From Axinella damicornis (taxonomy: Eukaryota; Porifera; Demospongiae; Axinellida; Axinellidae), in contig OZ007517.1 of the NCBI GenBank assembly GCA_963931865.1, positions 10,870,899 through 10,934,898 on the forward strand: a DNA stretch of 64,000 nt. Reading direction: 5' to 3'. The notes beneath the pieces were generated by a model. The model was not told the DNA's origin, made no database searches, and was given only the letters and a program-made list of their open reading frames with translations. How positions within the stretch are numbered: position 1 is the stretch's first letter; every line of letters begins with the position of its first letter. Below are positions 50,198-61,573 of the stretch, one piece after another. The position numbers and the translations under genes were made by a program.

Positions 50198-51145
50198 GTA
50201 TCCTGCAGTCCAGCATGATAGTGGGATTTATCACTATGCAGTGTGATAACTGGTCTATAGCCTCATTCGCAGGGTCTACAGAGCAATCTCCTCTACTACA
50301 CGTCCTTGGGCCCCTAAAATGCACCCTGATTACAGATCGAGGTGTCGGGAGAATCTATTCATATGGAGTTGGTACAGCTGTACTTGATCTGATATATATA
50401 GGAGGGTCCTAAGAAAGTGTGGTGTCCTTTGAGAGGTTCCGATGAGTGTATACCCAAGAGTGGCGAGGGAACCCATGACTGTGAGGTTTTTTTTTAATAG
50501 CGTGTGCATATTCCACAAGTGGTCTGCCCACATTTTTACACCCACCAATTAAACCAACGCAACATCTTGCGCAACATCTTGCTGCATAATAATTACCACT
50601 TTGACTGTAGATGATAGTAACCTGCTTCAGGTTCACTCACTGGCCGGGTAGCCTAGAATGCAGTATGTTAAACCTTGATGAATCCCCAGACCTGAGTCTC
50701 GGTCGAAACGTTGCTCGAACATTCCTACACTACTACAACCTGGACAATCTGCAGTTCCCACCACCCTCCACCAATTCATGAAACTCGTGCAATCAGACAG
50801 TCGTATGGATTTATGTTAGCCTCTGTTCCTGGTACAATGTAAGCATGTCTCTGCATTACCATATCAACAGAAATGGTGTGTGTGTGAGCTCGTCTCGGCT
50901 CCTTGTCCAGGCCTGTTAACGTTGTTTGAACAAGCAAACTGGGCCGCAGCCATGACCCCATGTACTGTACATGCACAGCCATTGAAATCAGCAATAGACC
51001 AGTACATTATAACTACGCAACATTATTACTAATAGCCCTGTCATTCTCTTCTGATACTACTACAATGCTAAGTGGTAGTGAAACAGAATGCTCACATGTA
51101 CAGATGAAAAATAGGGCAAGCCAACATACTCTCATGTGCACATCA
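50198..51145. other. Interval between AGBL4 and SGSH
   Basis: May include the final AGBL4 exon (50611-50651 joins in phase, giving Tyr next) and the 3' UTRs of both convergent genes. A repeat tail with hairpin GACC/GGTC plus GAAACGTTGC lies at 50689-50714. No other gene seen. Confidence 0.5.
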
Positions 51146-52726
51146 TCATAGTCCATTATGCAGTGGGAGACATACGCCACTCTTTGGAAACATGCCTTGG
51201 TTCTCAAGCACACTGCTTGGGGCACACAGCCATGGATCATTGGTGGCTGCCTGCCAGTTAGTCAATTGCTTCTGCAGGTCAGCCAAGATGTCTTGGTAAG
51301 AGGGAACATCCACAAGGTTGTCTGTTTCCTCGGGGTCATGAGAGAGGTCATACAGCTCCCACTGACTGCGGTAGTAGTATTGCTGGAGTGTTTTGAACCA
51401 ATTTGTTGACTTTCCCTCCACTGTGCGATTCAGCAGGTCCTGGAATGACGGAGAGATGTAGAAGTCCTGGTCTATCATGAATGGCATCTTATAGTTCATG
51501 TTGTGTATTAGTTTGAATCTTTGGTTCCGAAGTGCCCGCATTGGGTAGTACATGGTAACCTCGTGGAGGCTGTGGCTGGCAAAGACAGTGTCCCATCCTT
51601 CTGCAGGCTCCTTCTCCAGAATGGGCAGGATGGAGTGACCGAGAGGCTTGACAGGATTGGGGCCAAAGAGAGTGTAGATTGGAGCAGGTAACCCAAACCA
51701 GTCCAGAATGGTGGGCATGAGGTCTGTGTGGCTGACCATTGCCGTGCTCTCCTGGCCCCACCTCTCTGGAGCAAGGGGAGTTGACACTATCAGAGGCTCG
51801 GCAATCCCAGGATCATAGAGATTAGTGCGTCCATATGGAAAGGGGATTCCATTATCAGAAGTGTAGACAACCAATGTGTTCTGTTCAAAGCCAAAGTCTC
51901 TTATTGCCTGCAGCAGCAGACCAACACCTTGGTCCAGCCTGCTGATGGTTTTGTACTGTGCAGCAAGGTCCAAGCGAGCTGCAGGAGTGTCCTGGATGAA
52001 GTAGGGTACATGGACATCGTCAGAGTCATAATTGATTGGGTGCCAGTCTGGGATCAGCCCCATCCCGGGACTGCCGTCCCCTAGCTTCTCACAGAACACT
52101 CCATATTTGGGATCATCATGGCCGCACCTGTGAGGGTCATGGAAACCAATGTAAAGGAAGAACGGCCTGTCCCCAGCCTGACTGAGGAACTGCCGAGCTA
52201 GCTCCTTGATCAAGGTAATGTTGCGTCCAATGATGTTAATGGGGTAGTTCTCCTCTGTGTAGGAGAACTGAAAGGGGTAGATGTAGTCTGGGCCGACATG
52301 CTTCTTTCCAATGATGCCTGTCCAGTACTGGCCGGTCTGGTTGAGGAGCAAGGGAAGACTCTGCACAGCATCGAAGGAATGGAAGTGGTGGTAGCTATGG
52401 TACAATCCATACATCCCATTCTCGTGCTGAGGGAGCCCGGTCAGGATTGCGGATCGACTGGGCGAGCAACTGCTCACCGAAGTGAATGCGTTCTTGAAGA
52501 CAACACTTCTCTTTGCAAACTCGTTTAGATACGGCGTCTTACACATGTCGTTGCCGTAGACGGCGGTCTCAAACCCCGCGTCATCTGCAACAATCATGAG
52601 CACGTTTCTCTTCCCCCCTGGCGCTGGAGGTGCACTTATTCTTATACCGCTAGCTTGTCCAACGGGGAGAAGAGCTATCACCATGCAGGCAGTTAACCGC
52701 AACAGACCTTGATGTAGTACGCACAT
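51146..52726 (-). CDS. SGSH: N-sulphoglucosamine sulphohydrolase (heparan N-sulfatase), intronless
   Basis: Lysosomal sulfatase that removes N-linked sulfate from glucosamine in heparan sulfate; defective in human Sanfilippo A disease. A single 526-codon frame. Residues 1-27 are a signal peptide. Metal ligands ADDAG follow at 47-51, and the formylglycine motif Cys87-Ser-Pro-Ser-Arg sits inside [33 protein letters not shown] and [16 protein letters not shown] supply the remaining active-site residues. The C-terminal subdomain ([35 protein letters not shown]) and the ending LPLHNGL align with human SGSH (502 residues) along the whole length. Human SGSH has several introns, here none. A hAT-like element sits 40 bp upstream of the ATG. 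Confidence 0.96.
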   Translation of the reverse strand: MCVLHQGLLRLTACMVIALLPVGQASGIRISAPPAPGGKRNVLMIVADDAGFETAVYGNDMCKTPYLNEFAKRSVVFKNAFTSVSSCSPSRSAILTGLPQHENGMYGLYHSYHHFHSFDAVQSLPLLLNQTGQYWTGIIGKKHVGPDYIYPFQFSYTEENYPINIIGRNITLIKELARQFLSQAGDRPFFLYIGFHDPHRCGHDDPKYGVFCEKLGDGSPGMGLIPDWHPINYDSDDVHVPYFIQDTPAARLDLAAQYKTISRLDQGVGLLLQAIRDFGFEQNTLVVYTSDNGIPFPYGRTNLYDPGIAEPLIVSTPLAPERWGQESTAMVSHTDLMPTILDWFGLPAPIYTLFGPNPVKPLGHSILPILEKEPAEGWDTVFASHSLHEVTMYYPMRALRNQRFKLIHNMNYKMPFMIDQDFYISPSFQDLLNRTVEGKSTNWFKTLQQYYYRSQWELYDLSHDPEETDNLVDVPSYQDILADLQKQLTNWQAATNDPWLCAPSSVLENQGMFPKSGVCLPLHNGL

Positions 52727-52766
52727 GGCCGTTGCTCTCCGCTAGTATATAATCTATGCCGCTGAG

Positions 52767-53194
52767 TAGGGACAGGCCCATTATTCTATAAAAAGTCCCT
52801 ATTATTCTATTCCTTAATTCCCCCGTTTTTATCCTATTATTCCTGAATTTCCCCCTATTATTCCCACAAATATTCTACTTCAATTAACAGAATTTTACAA
52901 ACATTTCCGTTTTTGGGCTAAGTTTGACAAACTCGGATGACTTTCAGACTCTCCACTCACTCCAGTTAGATCACTCATCCCACAGGTCTCGCCACTAGAC
53001 TCTGGCTAAGGCTCAGTGATACTAGTACTACCTCAGGCTGCCATTTTAGTACTGATGATCATGCGCACGCGGTTAATGACATGCGCAATGACATCATTGC
53101 AATGCAATTCGTGCCTATTATTCTCGCATTATTCCCATTCCAAAATTTCCCCTATTATTCCAAAAGAAATTCCCGCATAATGGGCCTGTCCCTA
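52767..53194. mobile_element. 428-bp hAT-like non-autonomous element with exact 8-bp target duplication
   Basis: Terminal inverted repeats TAGGGACAGGCCCATTAT. CCGCTGAG is exactly duplicated at 52759-52766 and 53195-53202; 8 bp is the hAT size. AT-rich interior with many CCTATTATTCC strings and no transposase. It occupies the SGSH 5' flank. The rest of 52727-53502 shows no gene. Confidence 0.88.
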
Positions 53195-53502
53195 CCGCTG
53201 AGCGCTCGAGCGTTGGTACCTATTATGGGGACCACGCCCATTCGCTCAACAACCCCCTTCGGGCTGGGAGTCTGGTTCCGAGACTACCGGTACGTACTAG
53301 ACTTGACAGGACTTCCGGTACTCTCAGAAGGTCATAATGAGTACGTCCCAACCCTAAACTTTTATCATTCATTTCATCACATTTACATTGTGATGAATTT
53401 TAATGACTTGTAGAGGCCCAAGGTGGCCCATCAGTCAGTAGCTACATATATATATAGAAAATGACAGACAAGTATAAGGACTAAGTGACAAAAATGAAGG
53501 AT

Positions 53503-54390
53503 TTATATGCCGGTAAAACACATTCTGCACGAAAAGCATTCTGATATAAACCAAGCTAGCTTCCTAATAATGTTGGTGTTGGTGGTGGTGAACATAAATA
53601 ACATCTTCTCTTGTTCTGATAATTCTAGAAAAGCAGGGTTGTCTTTTGAAGCAGCTTTGTACAAAATATCTCTGTAGCCCTGTGTGATTCTGCAGCCTGT
53701 TATAAAATGTTTCTCGTCGTCCACTATTCCACTGTTACAGTATAGACATATTCGTTGCTCTGCTGGAATTTGAGGTCTTTTATATCTCCCAGTTTCTATC
53801 CTTAGGTTGTGGCAGCTCACTCTCAGTCTACACATAGCAATTCGATGTCTTCTATTTGTCACCACAGACAAGTAATCCTCCCATCCAAATTTGAATTTGA
53901 AAGTTCGATAGGTGCGCAGCTTGTTTCCCCCAACTGTCCTTTCATCATTCCAAAGATCGGCATACCATTTACACACAAATGTATCTTCCATTTTCTTTTG
54001 GATAAGGTGCAGAGAGCTCCCTATGTCCACAACCCCATAGGTCTGTAGCAGACGCCGTACACCACTGGCCCAGGATGTTTGCAATTGCTTGGATGCTGTT
54101 AGGGCTTCCTTTACCAAGCTAGGCACTTCTCCATGCAATCTATTCCAGAACTTCATGACACGATACTGTGTTCTAATCCAGAGTGGGAGTCGTCCAGTCT
54201 CTCCATACACTGCATTGTTTGTTGCCGTGAAAGGCAGCCCCAGCATTTTCTTACAATATTTGAGCACTGTCCTTTCCATTATAAGGAATTCTCTCAGACC
54301 CCAGATTTCACTTCCATATTCCAATACCGGTTTACATTGGTTTTGTAAAACGCTTATATTTTTATTACACTTTTGGGGATTTAAAAAAAA
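53503..54390 (-). mobile_element. 5'-truncated non-LTR retrotransposon (C-terminal part of RT ORF)
   Basis: An open frame of about 295 codons with the features of LINE ORF2 C-termini: PVLEYGSEIWG, a GRLPLWIR segment, RLRVSCHNLRIETGRY, and a terminal zinc knuckle ICLYCNSGIVDDEKHFITGC. The reverse transcriptase core is absent, so the copy is 5'-truncated, as is usual for LINEs. The reading frame is intact to its own stop, implying a young insertion. The frame extends into a foldback repeat at the 5' side, which is not part of the element. Confidence 0.85.
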
Positions 54391-54410
54391 AAGTGCTTCT
54401 GGTACTGCCC

Positions 54411-54440
54411 TAGTCTGGTTCCCAGATGGGAACCAGACTA
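54411..54440. mobile_element. 30-bp foldback with exact 9-bp target duplication
   Basis: TAGTCTGGTTCCCA and its inverse with a 2-nt centre. GTACTGCCC on both sides (54402-54410, 54441-54449). Ends differ from the TAGCCTCGTTCCCA copies at two positions on each arm, changed in step. The flanking 54450-54801 holds two more half copies and no gene. Confidence 0.85.
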
Positions 54441-54801
54441 GTACTGCCCAGGCCCACATGCACGCTGAACGTGGCCTGGGAACGAGGCTAACAGAAAATG
54501 GGGATCCCCTTTTCAGGGGATATTTCAGCAGCTAACCTGTCTTGTCCCAGACCAGTTCTCTCATGGGGAGGATTGAATGGCTGGGACAAGACTAGCAGCT
54601 AGAGGTACCCATGGCACCATCATCCTTGACTAGCTCATTCATAATTGACCCCTCCCATTTAGTACTGGTTCAGGAGACAGAATAGTTGAGTGAGATGCAG
54701 AATCGGACAACAGAATGCTTCTAGTGGTATATAGATTGCGTTGATGTTTGAGACGTCACTTGAAAGAAATACTTGAATGTAAAGATGAACACAGCTACCG
54801 C

Positions 54802-57800
54802 TCATTGGCTGCTGCCCTGTCTCTCCCTTCTTGAGAACATGGACTGCAGTGCTCTCTCCCTCAGCTTCAGCTCGAGTGCCTTGCCCACATCAACAACTCC
54901 CCCCACCTCCTGGTGTTCCTGCACGGACAGCTCCATCTTCGTACTAGCATTAAGATTAACACCCTCATCTTTGAGATGCCTCTCCACTGGCACTTGGGTC
55001 TTTCTCCTTAACTCTGATTCCAGAGCCCGTTTCCTCAACTCCATCTCCAGTAGACGTGCTGCCTCAGGCACGTCCACGGCGTAGCCACCACCCCAGTACT
55101 CCACAGCAGCAGGATCACTGTCTGAGATCTTTCCACTCAAATCCTGAGCTTCCAGTTCATCACCTGAGTCCCTAGCAACACTCTTTACTTTCTCATTTGC
55201 CACATCCATCTGGTCAGCTGGGAGCCCACACGAATGCACAGTCAGGGAGGCCATTGCGTTAGCTGTCCCCCGTGTGGAGGTGTCCTTACTCTCCCCATCT
55301 TCATCCCCACTCACATCACTCACACGTATCACAAACTCCTTCACCTCTTCATCTGTCAACGACACCTCCCCAGGAGAGCTGGAGCTCTCAGTGATGTGCT
55401 CTAATCTCCGCTGCTCCTTTCTCTCCTGAGTGCAAGTAGATCCAGGGTTGGTTTGTGATGGTACTTCATCCCCTAGTGCATCCATGAATGCTGTATTGAC
55501 ACCCACATCCCAGTCAGAAACTGCAAGCTGAATGGTCCGCCTCAATTCACCTGCATCCATGTTCTTGAGCTGCTCATAACATAGACGTTTAACCTGCTTC
55601 ATCTTCAGACCCTGTGCATGCATAGTACATCAATGTCACATTGGGATATCACATAGGCAATGTATTACTGCAACACACAAACCCTGTTCCCCAGACACTA
55701 GCCTCATTCCCAGACCCCAGACACTAGCCTCATTCCCAGACTTACACTGGACAGGCCTCGCCCCGGAGGTTCTAGTACTCATCGTGTGTGTCTGTCTGTC
55801 TGTCTGTTACCGTTCTAGCGGGCGCTGCGTGTACTTCACGAGCGAGACCAAGGTATCAAAAACAAAGCGCTTGACGTAAGGAACAAAATTAACATAGCAA
55901 TTTGGATAAAAATGTTTAGTTCGAGAGTTATGACAATTTTTAGCTCACCGCGAAAACTTTACTTGGTGCTTGTGCCACAAAATCGACATCAGCGGGTCAC
56001 TAGCGCTGTTACTAGACTACTGGTACGTGAAGCGTGGCGTCTAGCGACACCAACGCTACAATACAAGCGGCACAAAGTGACAAACTGATGAGCGGACTAT
56101 AGTCTGGTTCCCGATACCAGACCCCGAACGCGCACCGGATGACACGTGATACTTGCACGTGCAGCGTGCAGTGCAGTATGCGCAACAAAGACGGATCCGG
56201 ATCAGAGACCACTTGTGAACGAACCTACCTACCTATCTCATTGGCTAATAGATCGAGCACCATGAACTTCTGCCTCCTCGGTGGCGACAACAAAGACGGA
56301 GACAGCTCGTGGGTCTACCGCCATGGCCGGTGACGTACCTGCTAGACTGCTTCAGCTAATGCTAACCTGACTCACAGTTGCTGTGATGTGCACGAGTGTA
56401 TGTTTAGTGTCATAATTTCCGTGCAGTCTGATGACCGTCATGTGAATGCAACTGCTCCATGCATGTCCTGCACCTGCACTTCGCTCAGGCTCGCCCTCCA
56501 ATGTCGTGCATTCCGCTAGTAGATCTTATTGGTACGCTTCGCTACATGAGGGCGAGGTTTGCACTTTAGTGCTTTTTCATTTTCAAGGCAATGCAAACCA
56601 CATTTAGTACGTTTGGTGTTGTGGCTTCAAATATGTTGAACTTTGTTCATTGGCACTTGGCTTCTAATTTCGGCACCTATGCGTCTGCTACACGAAGATC
56701 ACAGCAACCACCTCCTTGGGAACTGGGTCATCCAACGCAGCATAGGTTGTTCTTCAACTCTCAAGTTTTGATCGCGGGCAGACCGACCTGAAAAACGTCA
56801 TTTATGGATGTTCAATACACGGAGAACTCGCGTGATCGTGCTAAACTACTTATGAACTGTCTCGGTTTAGGGTGGTTAACTCAACATACTTTCAGTTTGA
56901 ATCAAGCACGGTTTGGTCGAAGACCGATAATCAATGGTGTCCGACAATCGGTTGCTTACTCTAGATAAGCGTTTAACAATATAGCACATACAAATCCTGG
57001 GAACAACACTAGCACACTGCATAGCGTTCAAAATAAAAATTCAGATTTAGAGGGCCAAAGAGAAACTTTGATTGGCACTCAGTCGTAGTTTGAATTTGGG
57101 TGGCCATCACAGGAAATTGAATGGAAAATGGCCCAATGGTCAGTGAACTCTGCGGCATGTACGAATCCTGGGACAACACCAGCAACACTCCACAAACATG
57201 ACATGCAGTCTGTAGACAAACCTTGAGGATGTCTGGCAACATCCCTTTGACGTCACTTGGTGAAAGAATGGTGAAGATCTGGTCCAGAAGTTGAACCCTG
57301 TCCTCCATATAGTGGACCAAGCTCTTTGGAACGTGAATTGTCCCTGACGACACCAACCTAGCAAGCTCAGAGACACTTCTCACCCGAAGTGATTCTCTCC
57401 TTCCTTCTCCTCTGGAGTGCCTGCAGGGAGGAAACAGGTTTCTGTACTCATGGTGGAGTGGCCCTGCCCGCAACGTGTCTGAACCTTGTGATCTACTAGT
57501 GGGTACCAGGGGCGGCGGCACAAGGGGGGCATCGCCCCCCCTAACTCCTAGCAGCTAGCTACTATTAAACAACCAATGGCTGCCCTATACTTAGTACTAG
57601 GCTGACTCAGCTAACCTTGTGTACGTACGATGTACGCGAATCGAGTTGCTGATCTGGCGCAAGTCCAGCTACTGACGTAGCCAGCGGCTGGCTAGCTAAA
57701 ACCGAACGGCTTGGGAACGAGACCGCAATCTAGTATACCCGTGCACGTACGTATTACGTTTGCGAGCGAAATTTGAGCAAGAAAGAAGCACATGGCGGCC

Positions 57801-58401
57801 CCGGGACCTGCAATCCTCGTACATCTGGAACTTGCAGTGCAAAAGCACGAAGGTGCCACGAGAGCCCATCCTGATAGCTGAAAAATGAAGGCGAAATTTT
57901 TTTTCCACACTTCGCACGGACTGATCGACGCTACGCACCTCTATGCACAGCCTCCGGCAGTGTGTAATATATCTTGCCCCCCCAATTGTAAATACGTGCC
58001 GCCGCCCCTGGGTACTGACCCTGTGACTTGGGGAAAGCAACAATTTTGGGTACTGTATGGTGCAGTAGAGGTCTGGGAACCAGGCTCTCACAGCAGAGGA
58101 CTGACCTGGTCTCATGGGCCAGACATTCGTGGGGGGGGGGGGGGGGGGAGAGAACTTTTCCGTGGCATGGAGTTTAAAAACATGGGAAAATTTCACAAGG
58201 AACGCAACCATAACATTATTTACCATTTAGCTTGTTGATGAAAGTGTGTTACTGCAAAACGTTTGGTGCGCTCCTAATAGAACAAAGGTTTAGCTACCTT
58301 CTGGAAGGCTGCGGTCCACTGGACTCCTTCTTCCTCTTACTGCGCGCGTCCATCGGCTCTCTGGAAGACCTCTTCCGCAGCGGACTGGCCGCACTTGCCA
58401 T
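54802..58401 (-). CDS. CAAP1: Caspase activity and apoptosis inhibitor 1 homologue
   Basis: CAAP1 is a poorly understood nuclear protein that restrains caspase-10/mitochondrial apoptosis in human cells. Three exons join in frame: 58401-58298, 57495-57222, 55611-54802 (395 residues; human 361). The N-terminus is basic (LRKRSSREP, SKRKKE). The conserved core spans exons 2 and 3: YMEDRVQLLDQIFTIL, MLPDILKG, LKMKQVKRLCYEQL. The C-terminal half is acidic and disordered, with two copies of a short helix (LEMELRKRALESEL and LELKLRERALQSM) that corresponds to the single LELEMRARAIKALM helix of vertebrates. Duplication of that helix is notable. The 1.6-kb intron 2 (55612-57221) contains no recognisable gene. 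Confidence 0.85.
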
Positions 58402-59790
58402 GCTCGTATATACCGGTACTTGTGGCTGGATATCGTTCCTAGTCCGGGTTTGAGTCTGGGATCCAGACTAGTCTGGGAACCAGACCTGTGTGCAGAAGAA
58501 CTGCTAGTGAACTGCTTCGTCAATCGGAGCGATCGCGGCTGCTTTTCTGATATCGCGATGAAGCCGAAAGACATCATTGGTACGCTGTGGACGACATCCA
58601 TTCTCTGCGTCCTGTGGTGAGGGCAACTACCTACGCACAGCATGAGTTCTGCATGCTTGAGATGCTGTATACATGTAGGCACGTAGCTAGGGCAAATTAT
58701 GTACGACCCCTGTAATAAAATCTGCAAAGAACCTCGAGATGTGCCGCAATTTCTCCCTAGCAGACCATCGTGGTTCCCGTTTTGATTAAATAAATATCCT
58801 AGCAAAATGGCAGCAGTGTGGCTACAGAGCACTTGTTTCAAAGTGTTTAATCCTCTTATAGCTAGATACTGCTGGAGAGGGGATTGGTAGAAATACTCAG
58901 CACATCAATGCACTCTGCTGAATGACCGTGGGTATATACAGAGTGTTCAACTTGAATGTCAGGTGATCTGCGATGTGGCGTACTTTTTGCTTTGTGAGTT
59001 TAGGTTAATCTTCTGTTTCACGGACCCAGTAGGGCTATTTCCATAATTAGACTTACTTAATTACGTGGACGGGCAGTGTTCACATGATTATGGGCTGCAC
59101 CATAACCCTGAAACGTAAACACATGGCAAAAATCTGGCAGTTGTGAAACAGACTGTTGTTCCTCGAAGTGTGACTGCGAAATCAACTGCTGAATTACTGA
59201 TGTTGGTAGCTAATCCATTGCGGGTCAGGTTGGGTTTTGTTATTACACTGGCTTGTTTGGGTCACTGCAGCTTCTGCTCCGTTGGTTGCACAGATGTTTC
59301 TGTTGAGTGTACACAGCTGCAGTAGTACACAGCTGCAGTAGTAAATCACTCAAGCAAGCGTACCTCAAACCACACATCCCACACATCCCTACGGCAGTAC
59401 TTCAATATTTGCAATGTAGTAGAGCTCAGACCTTATGCTTGATTGGGTGCACGCAAGTGCTGCTCACGGTTAAATGGATAGTAAGCACTGCAGAGGCGGC
59501 AGAAGGTATGCCACAGTGCCACTGCTTTCTGGTTTCCGTGTCATCCATGACCGTCTAGGTGAGTTGGCTGAACAGGTTTATTAGATAAACTCCTTCTGGG
59601 CAAACAAATTTGCCTAAATAAGATCTACTTTTCACTTAACTAGGTAAGCGCAATGAGTCCAGGTACTGTAGATGGCTAGCAATGGAAATTTCGCCAGTGG
59701 CAGTGAAAACGGACTGTTAGTTTGCATTAAAGTGGACTTGAAAGCATATTACACTGTGATAAGCTCATGATGGTAGCCATTAGCTAACTG

Positions 59791-59824
<34 letters not shown>

Positions 59825-60385
59825 AGGCCCCCTTCATCTTCATCTACATTGAGGGGCCAAATGCCCCACCTGCCCCCCCTGCTCCACCGCCCCTGCACTG
59901 CATACAGTCTGCCTATCAAGTTGGAGTTCCGAGCCTGAAGTATATGCAAGAGAGATCCCACATAGAATTTCTGATGGTCACTGATAAGAGACAATACACC
60001 AGATACAGATGAGTGATGGCTAGCTAATGACCTGGGCTCTTCTTCTCACTCCTCCACTCACTCCTCTGTGTGAGTTAGCTGATAAGGTCACTACTGTGAT
60101 GATTGGTGCAGCTGCTGAAGGTGGAAGGTCAATATGTAGAGGGTAAAACACTATAGTGACTTGCACACCACACTGGTTGTTTCAAGTACATGCACAGATG
60201 TTGTACAGCAGCCCATGATCATGGTGCCTGTGTGGAGTGTGTCTGTCTGTGCGTGATGGAAGTGGGATATTCGTGGGGCAGTGACACGCGACCTTTGTAC
60301 TTCATTTTACACACCTCGAACACTACTGCGAAGAATGGTTGAGAACATTGGGCCTGGGCTTGCGCTGGAATCCAGCTGGGGCTAC

Positions 60386-60650
60386 AAGCGGATGCATGCA
60401 ATCGGGGAGCAGCAGTCAAAGCGGATGCAATCGGGGAGCAGCAGTTGGAGTGGATGCAATCGGGGAGCAGCAGTTGGAGCGGACACAATCGGGGAGCAGC
60501 AGCCGAAGCGGACGCAATCGGGGAGCAGTTGAAGTGGACGCAATTGAGAGCAGCAGCTGATGCAGACGCAAGCAGCGAGCAGCAGCTGAAGCGGACACAA
60601 TCGTGGAGCTGCAGTTGAAGCGGACACGTACAATCGGGGAGCAGCAGCTC
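60386..60650. repeat. ~30-bp minisatellite
   Basis: About eight copies of a unit containing CAATCGGGGAGCAGCAG with drift between units. Confidence 0.88.
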
Positions 60651-61140
60651 TGCACAGAGAGCTGTCCGGCACCAGAAGTGCTACATAAGTATATGAAAGT
60701 TGAAAACAAGCATGGTGAGGTTGGCGCCAATTAATAACTGGAGTTGCAAGGTGGCTATGTATTTCTAGGAACGCTCTTAACACCGACTGATCATGATACA
60801 CACACTGGAAGAGATGGATCATATCAAGACAATAGGTGGAATACTGGTGTGGGTATGGCTTGACTGGCAGGGTGGAGAATGACTGTGGCTAGACTGGGAC
60901 AAGCAATGGGACTCAAACACAACATGCTAGCATCACATGCTGCCATCAAGGGCATGGAAATTTCCATGACAACCAGTTGTAGCTAGTGACCTTGCAGATG
61001 TTCCAAGATTATGGGTGATATGATCTGGGCCAGTTGCCTGAAGGTTGTCTTATGATTACCATAACTAACCTCGATTCATAACCACTGTCTCCAGCGTGTC
61101 TGCAACCACTCTGTGGTTAGTTGGCTTAAGAACCTTGGAG

Positions 61141-61372
61141 TGTACGCTTGCACGCACGTGCTTGCACCAGTAGCATTAGGGAGTGTATGCTTGCACCAGT
61201 AGCATTAGGGAGTGTATGCTTGCACGCACGTGCTTGCACCAGTAGCATTAGGGAGTGTATGCTTGCACCAGTAGCATTAGGGAGTGTATGCTTGCACCAG
61301 TAGCATTAGGGAGTGTATGCTTGCACCAGTAGCATTAGGGAGTGTATGCTTGCACCAGTAGCAATAGAGAGT
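61141..61372. repeat. 29-bp minisatellite
   Basis: About seven copies of TGCTTGCACCAGTAGCATTA plus GGGAGTGTA, some with an inserted CACGCACGTGCTTG. Confidence 0.9.
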
Positions 61373-61402
61373 GCCACAAAATCAGCTCTTTGAAGTGCAT
61401 TT

Positions 61403-61453
61403 TGTCTTGCACCTTCAGATTAACTAGTGTTGTTAATCTGAAGGTTCAAGACA
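61403..61453. repeat. Long hairpin upstream of the VioB-like exon
   Basis: TGTCTTGCACCTTCAGATTA and its near inverse separated by a 7-nt loop; arms of about 22 bp with one mismatch. Confidence 0.7.
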
Positions 61454-61573
61454 GCCATGAGGCGTGTGGTTACCACACACCACCTTGTAGACTTCCTCTT
61501 GCCCTCAGTAAGGTCTCTGTTGTATAAGATGACTTCCTCTCCCCTCCCTCCTCCCCTCTCCCTCTCCCTCTAG

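Larger units (their letters stand above)
58402..61573. other. Gene-poor, repeat-rich interval upstream of the VioB-like gene
   Basis: No exon recognised on either strand, although one or more 5' exons of the gene at 61574 should lie here. Contents: G homopolymer (59793-59822), a roughly 30-bp CAATCGGGGAGCAGCAG minisatellite (60386-60650), a 29-bp TGCTTGCACCAGTAGCATTA minisatellite (61141-61372), and a long hairpin (61403-61453). Confidence 0.6.

Noticed and set aside
50640..50760. Possible hammerhead ribozyme
   Set aside because: TTGATGA, a stem and GAAAC are present, but no cleavage triplet or stem III could be drawn.
59143..59325. 60-codon frame with hydrophobic segment as a 5' exon for the VioB-like gene
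   Set aside because: No donor in the required phase and no other support.
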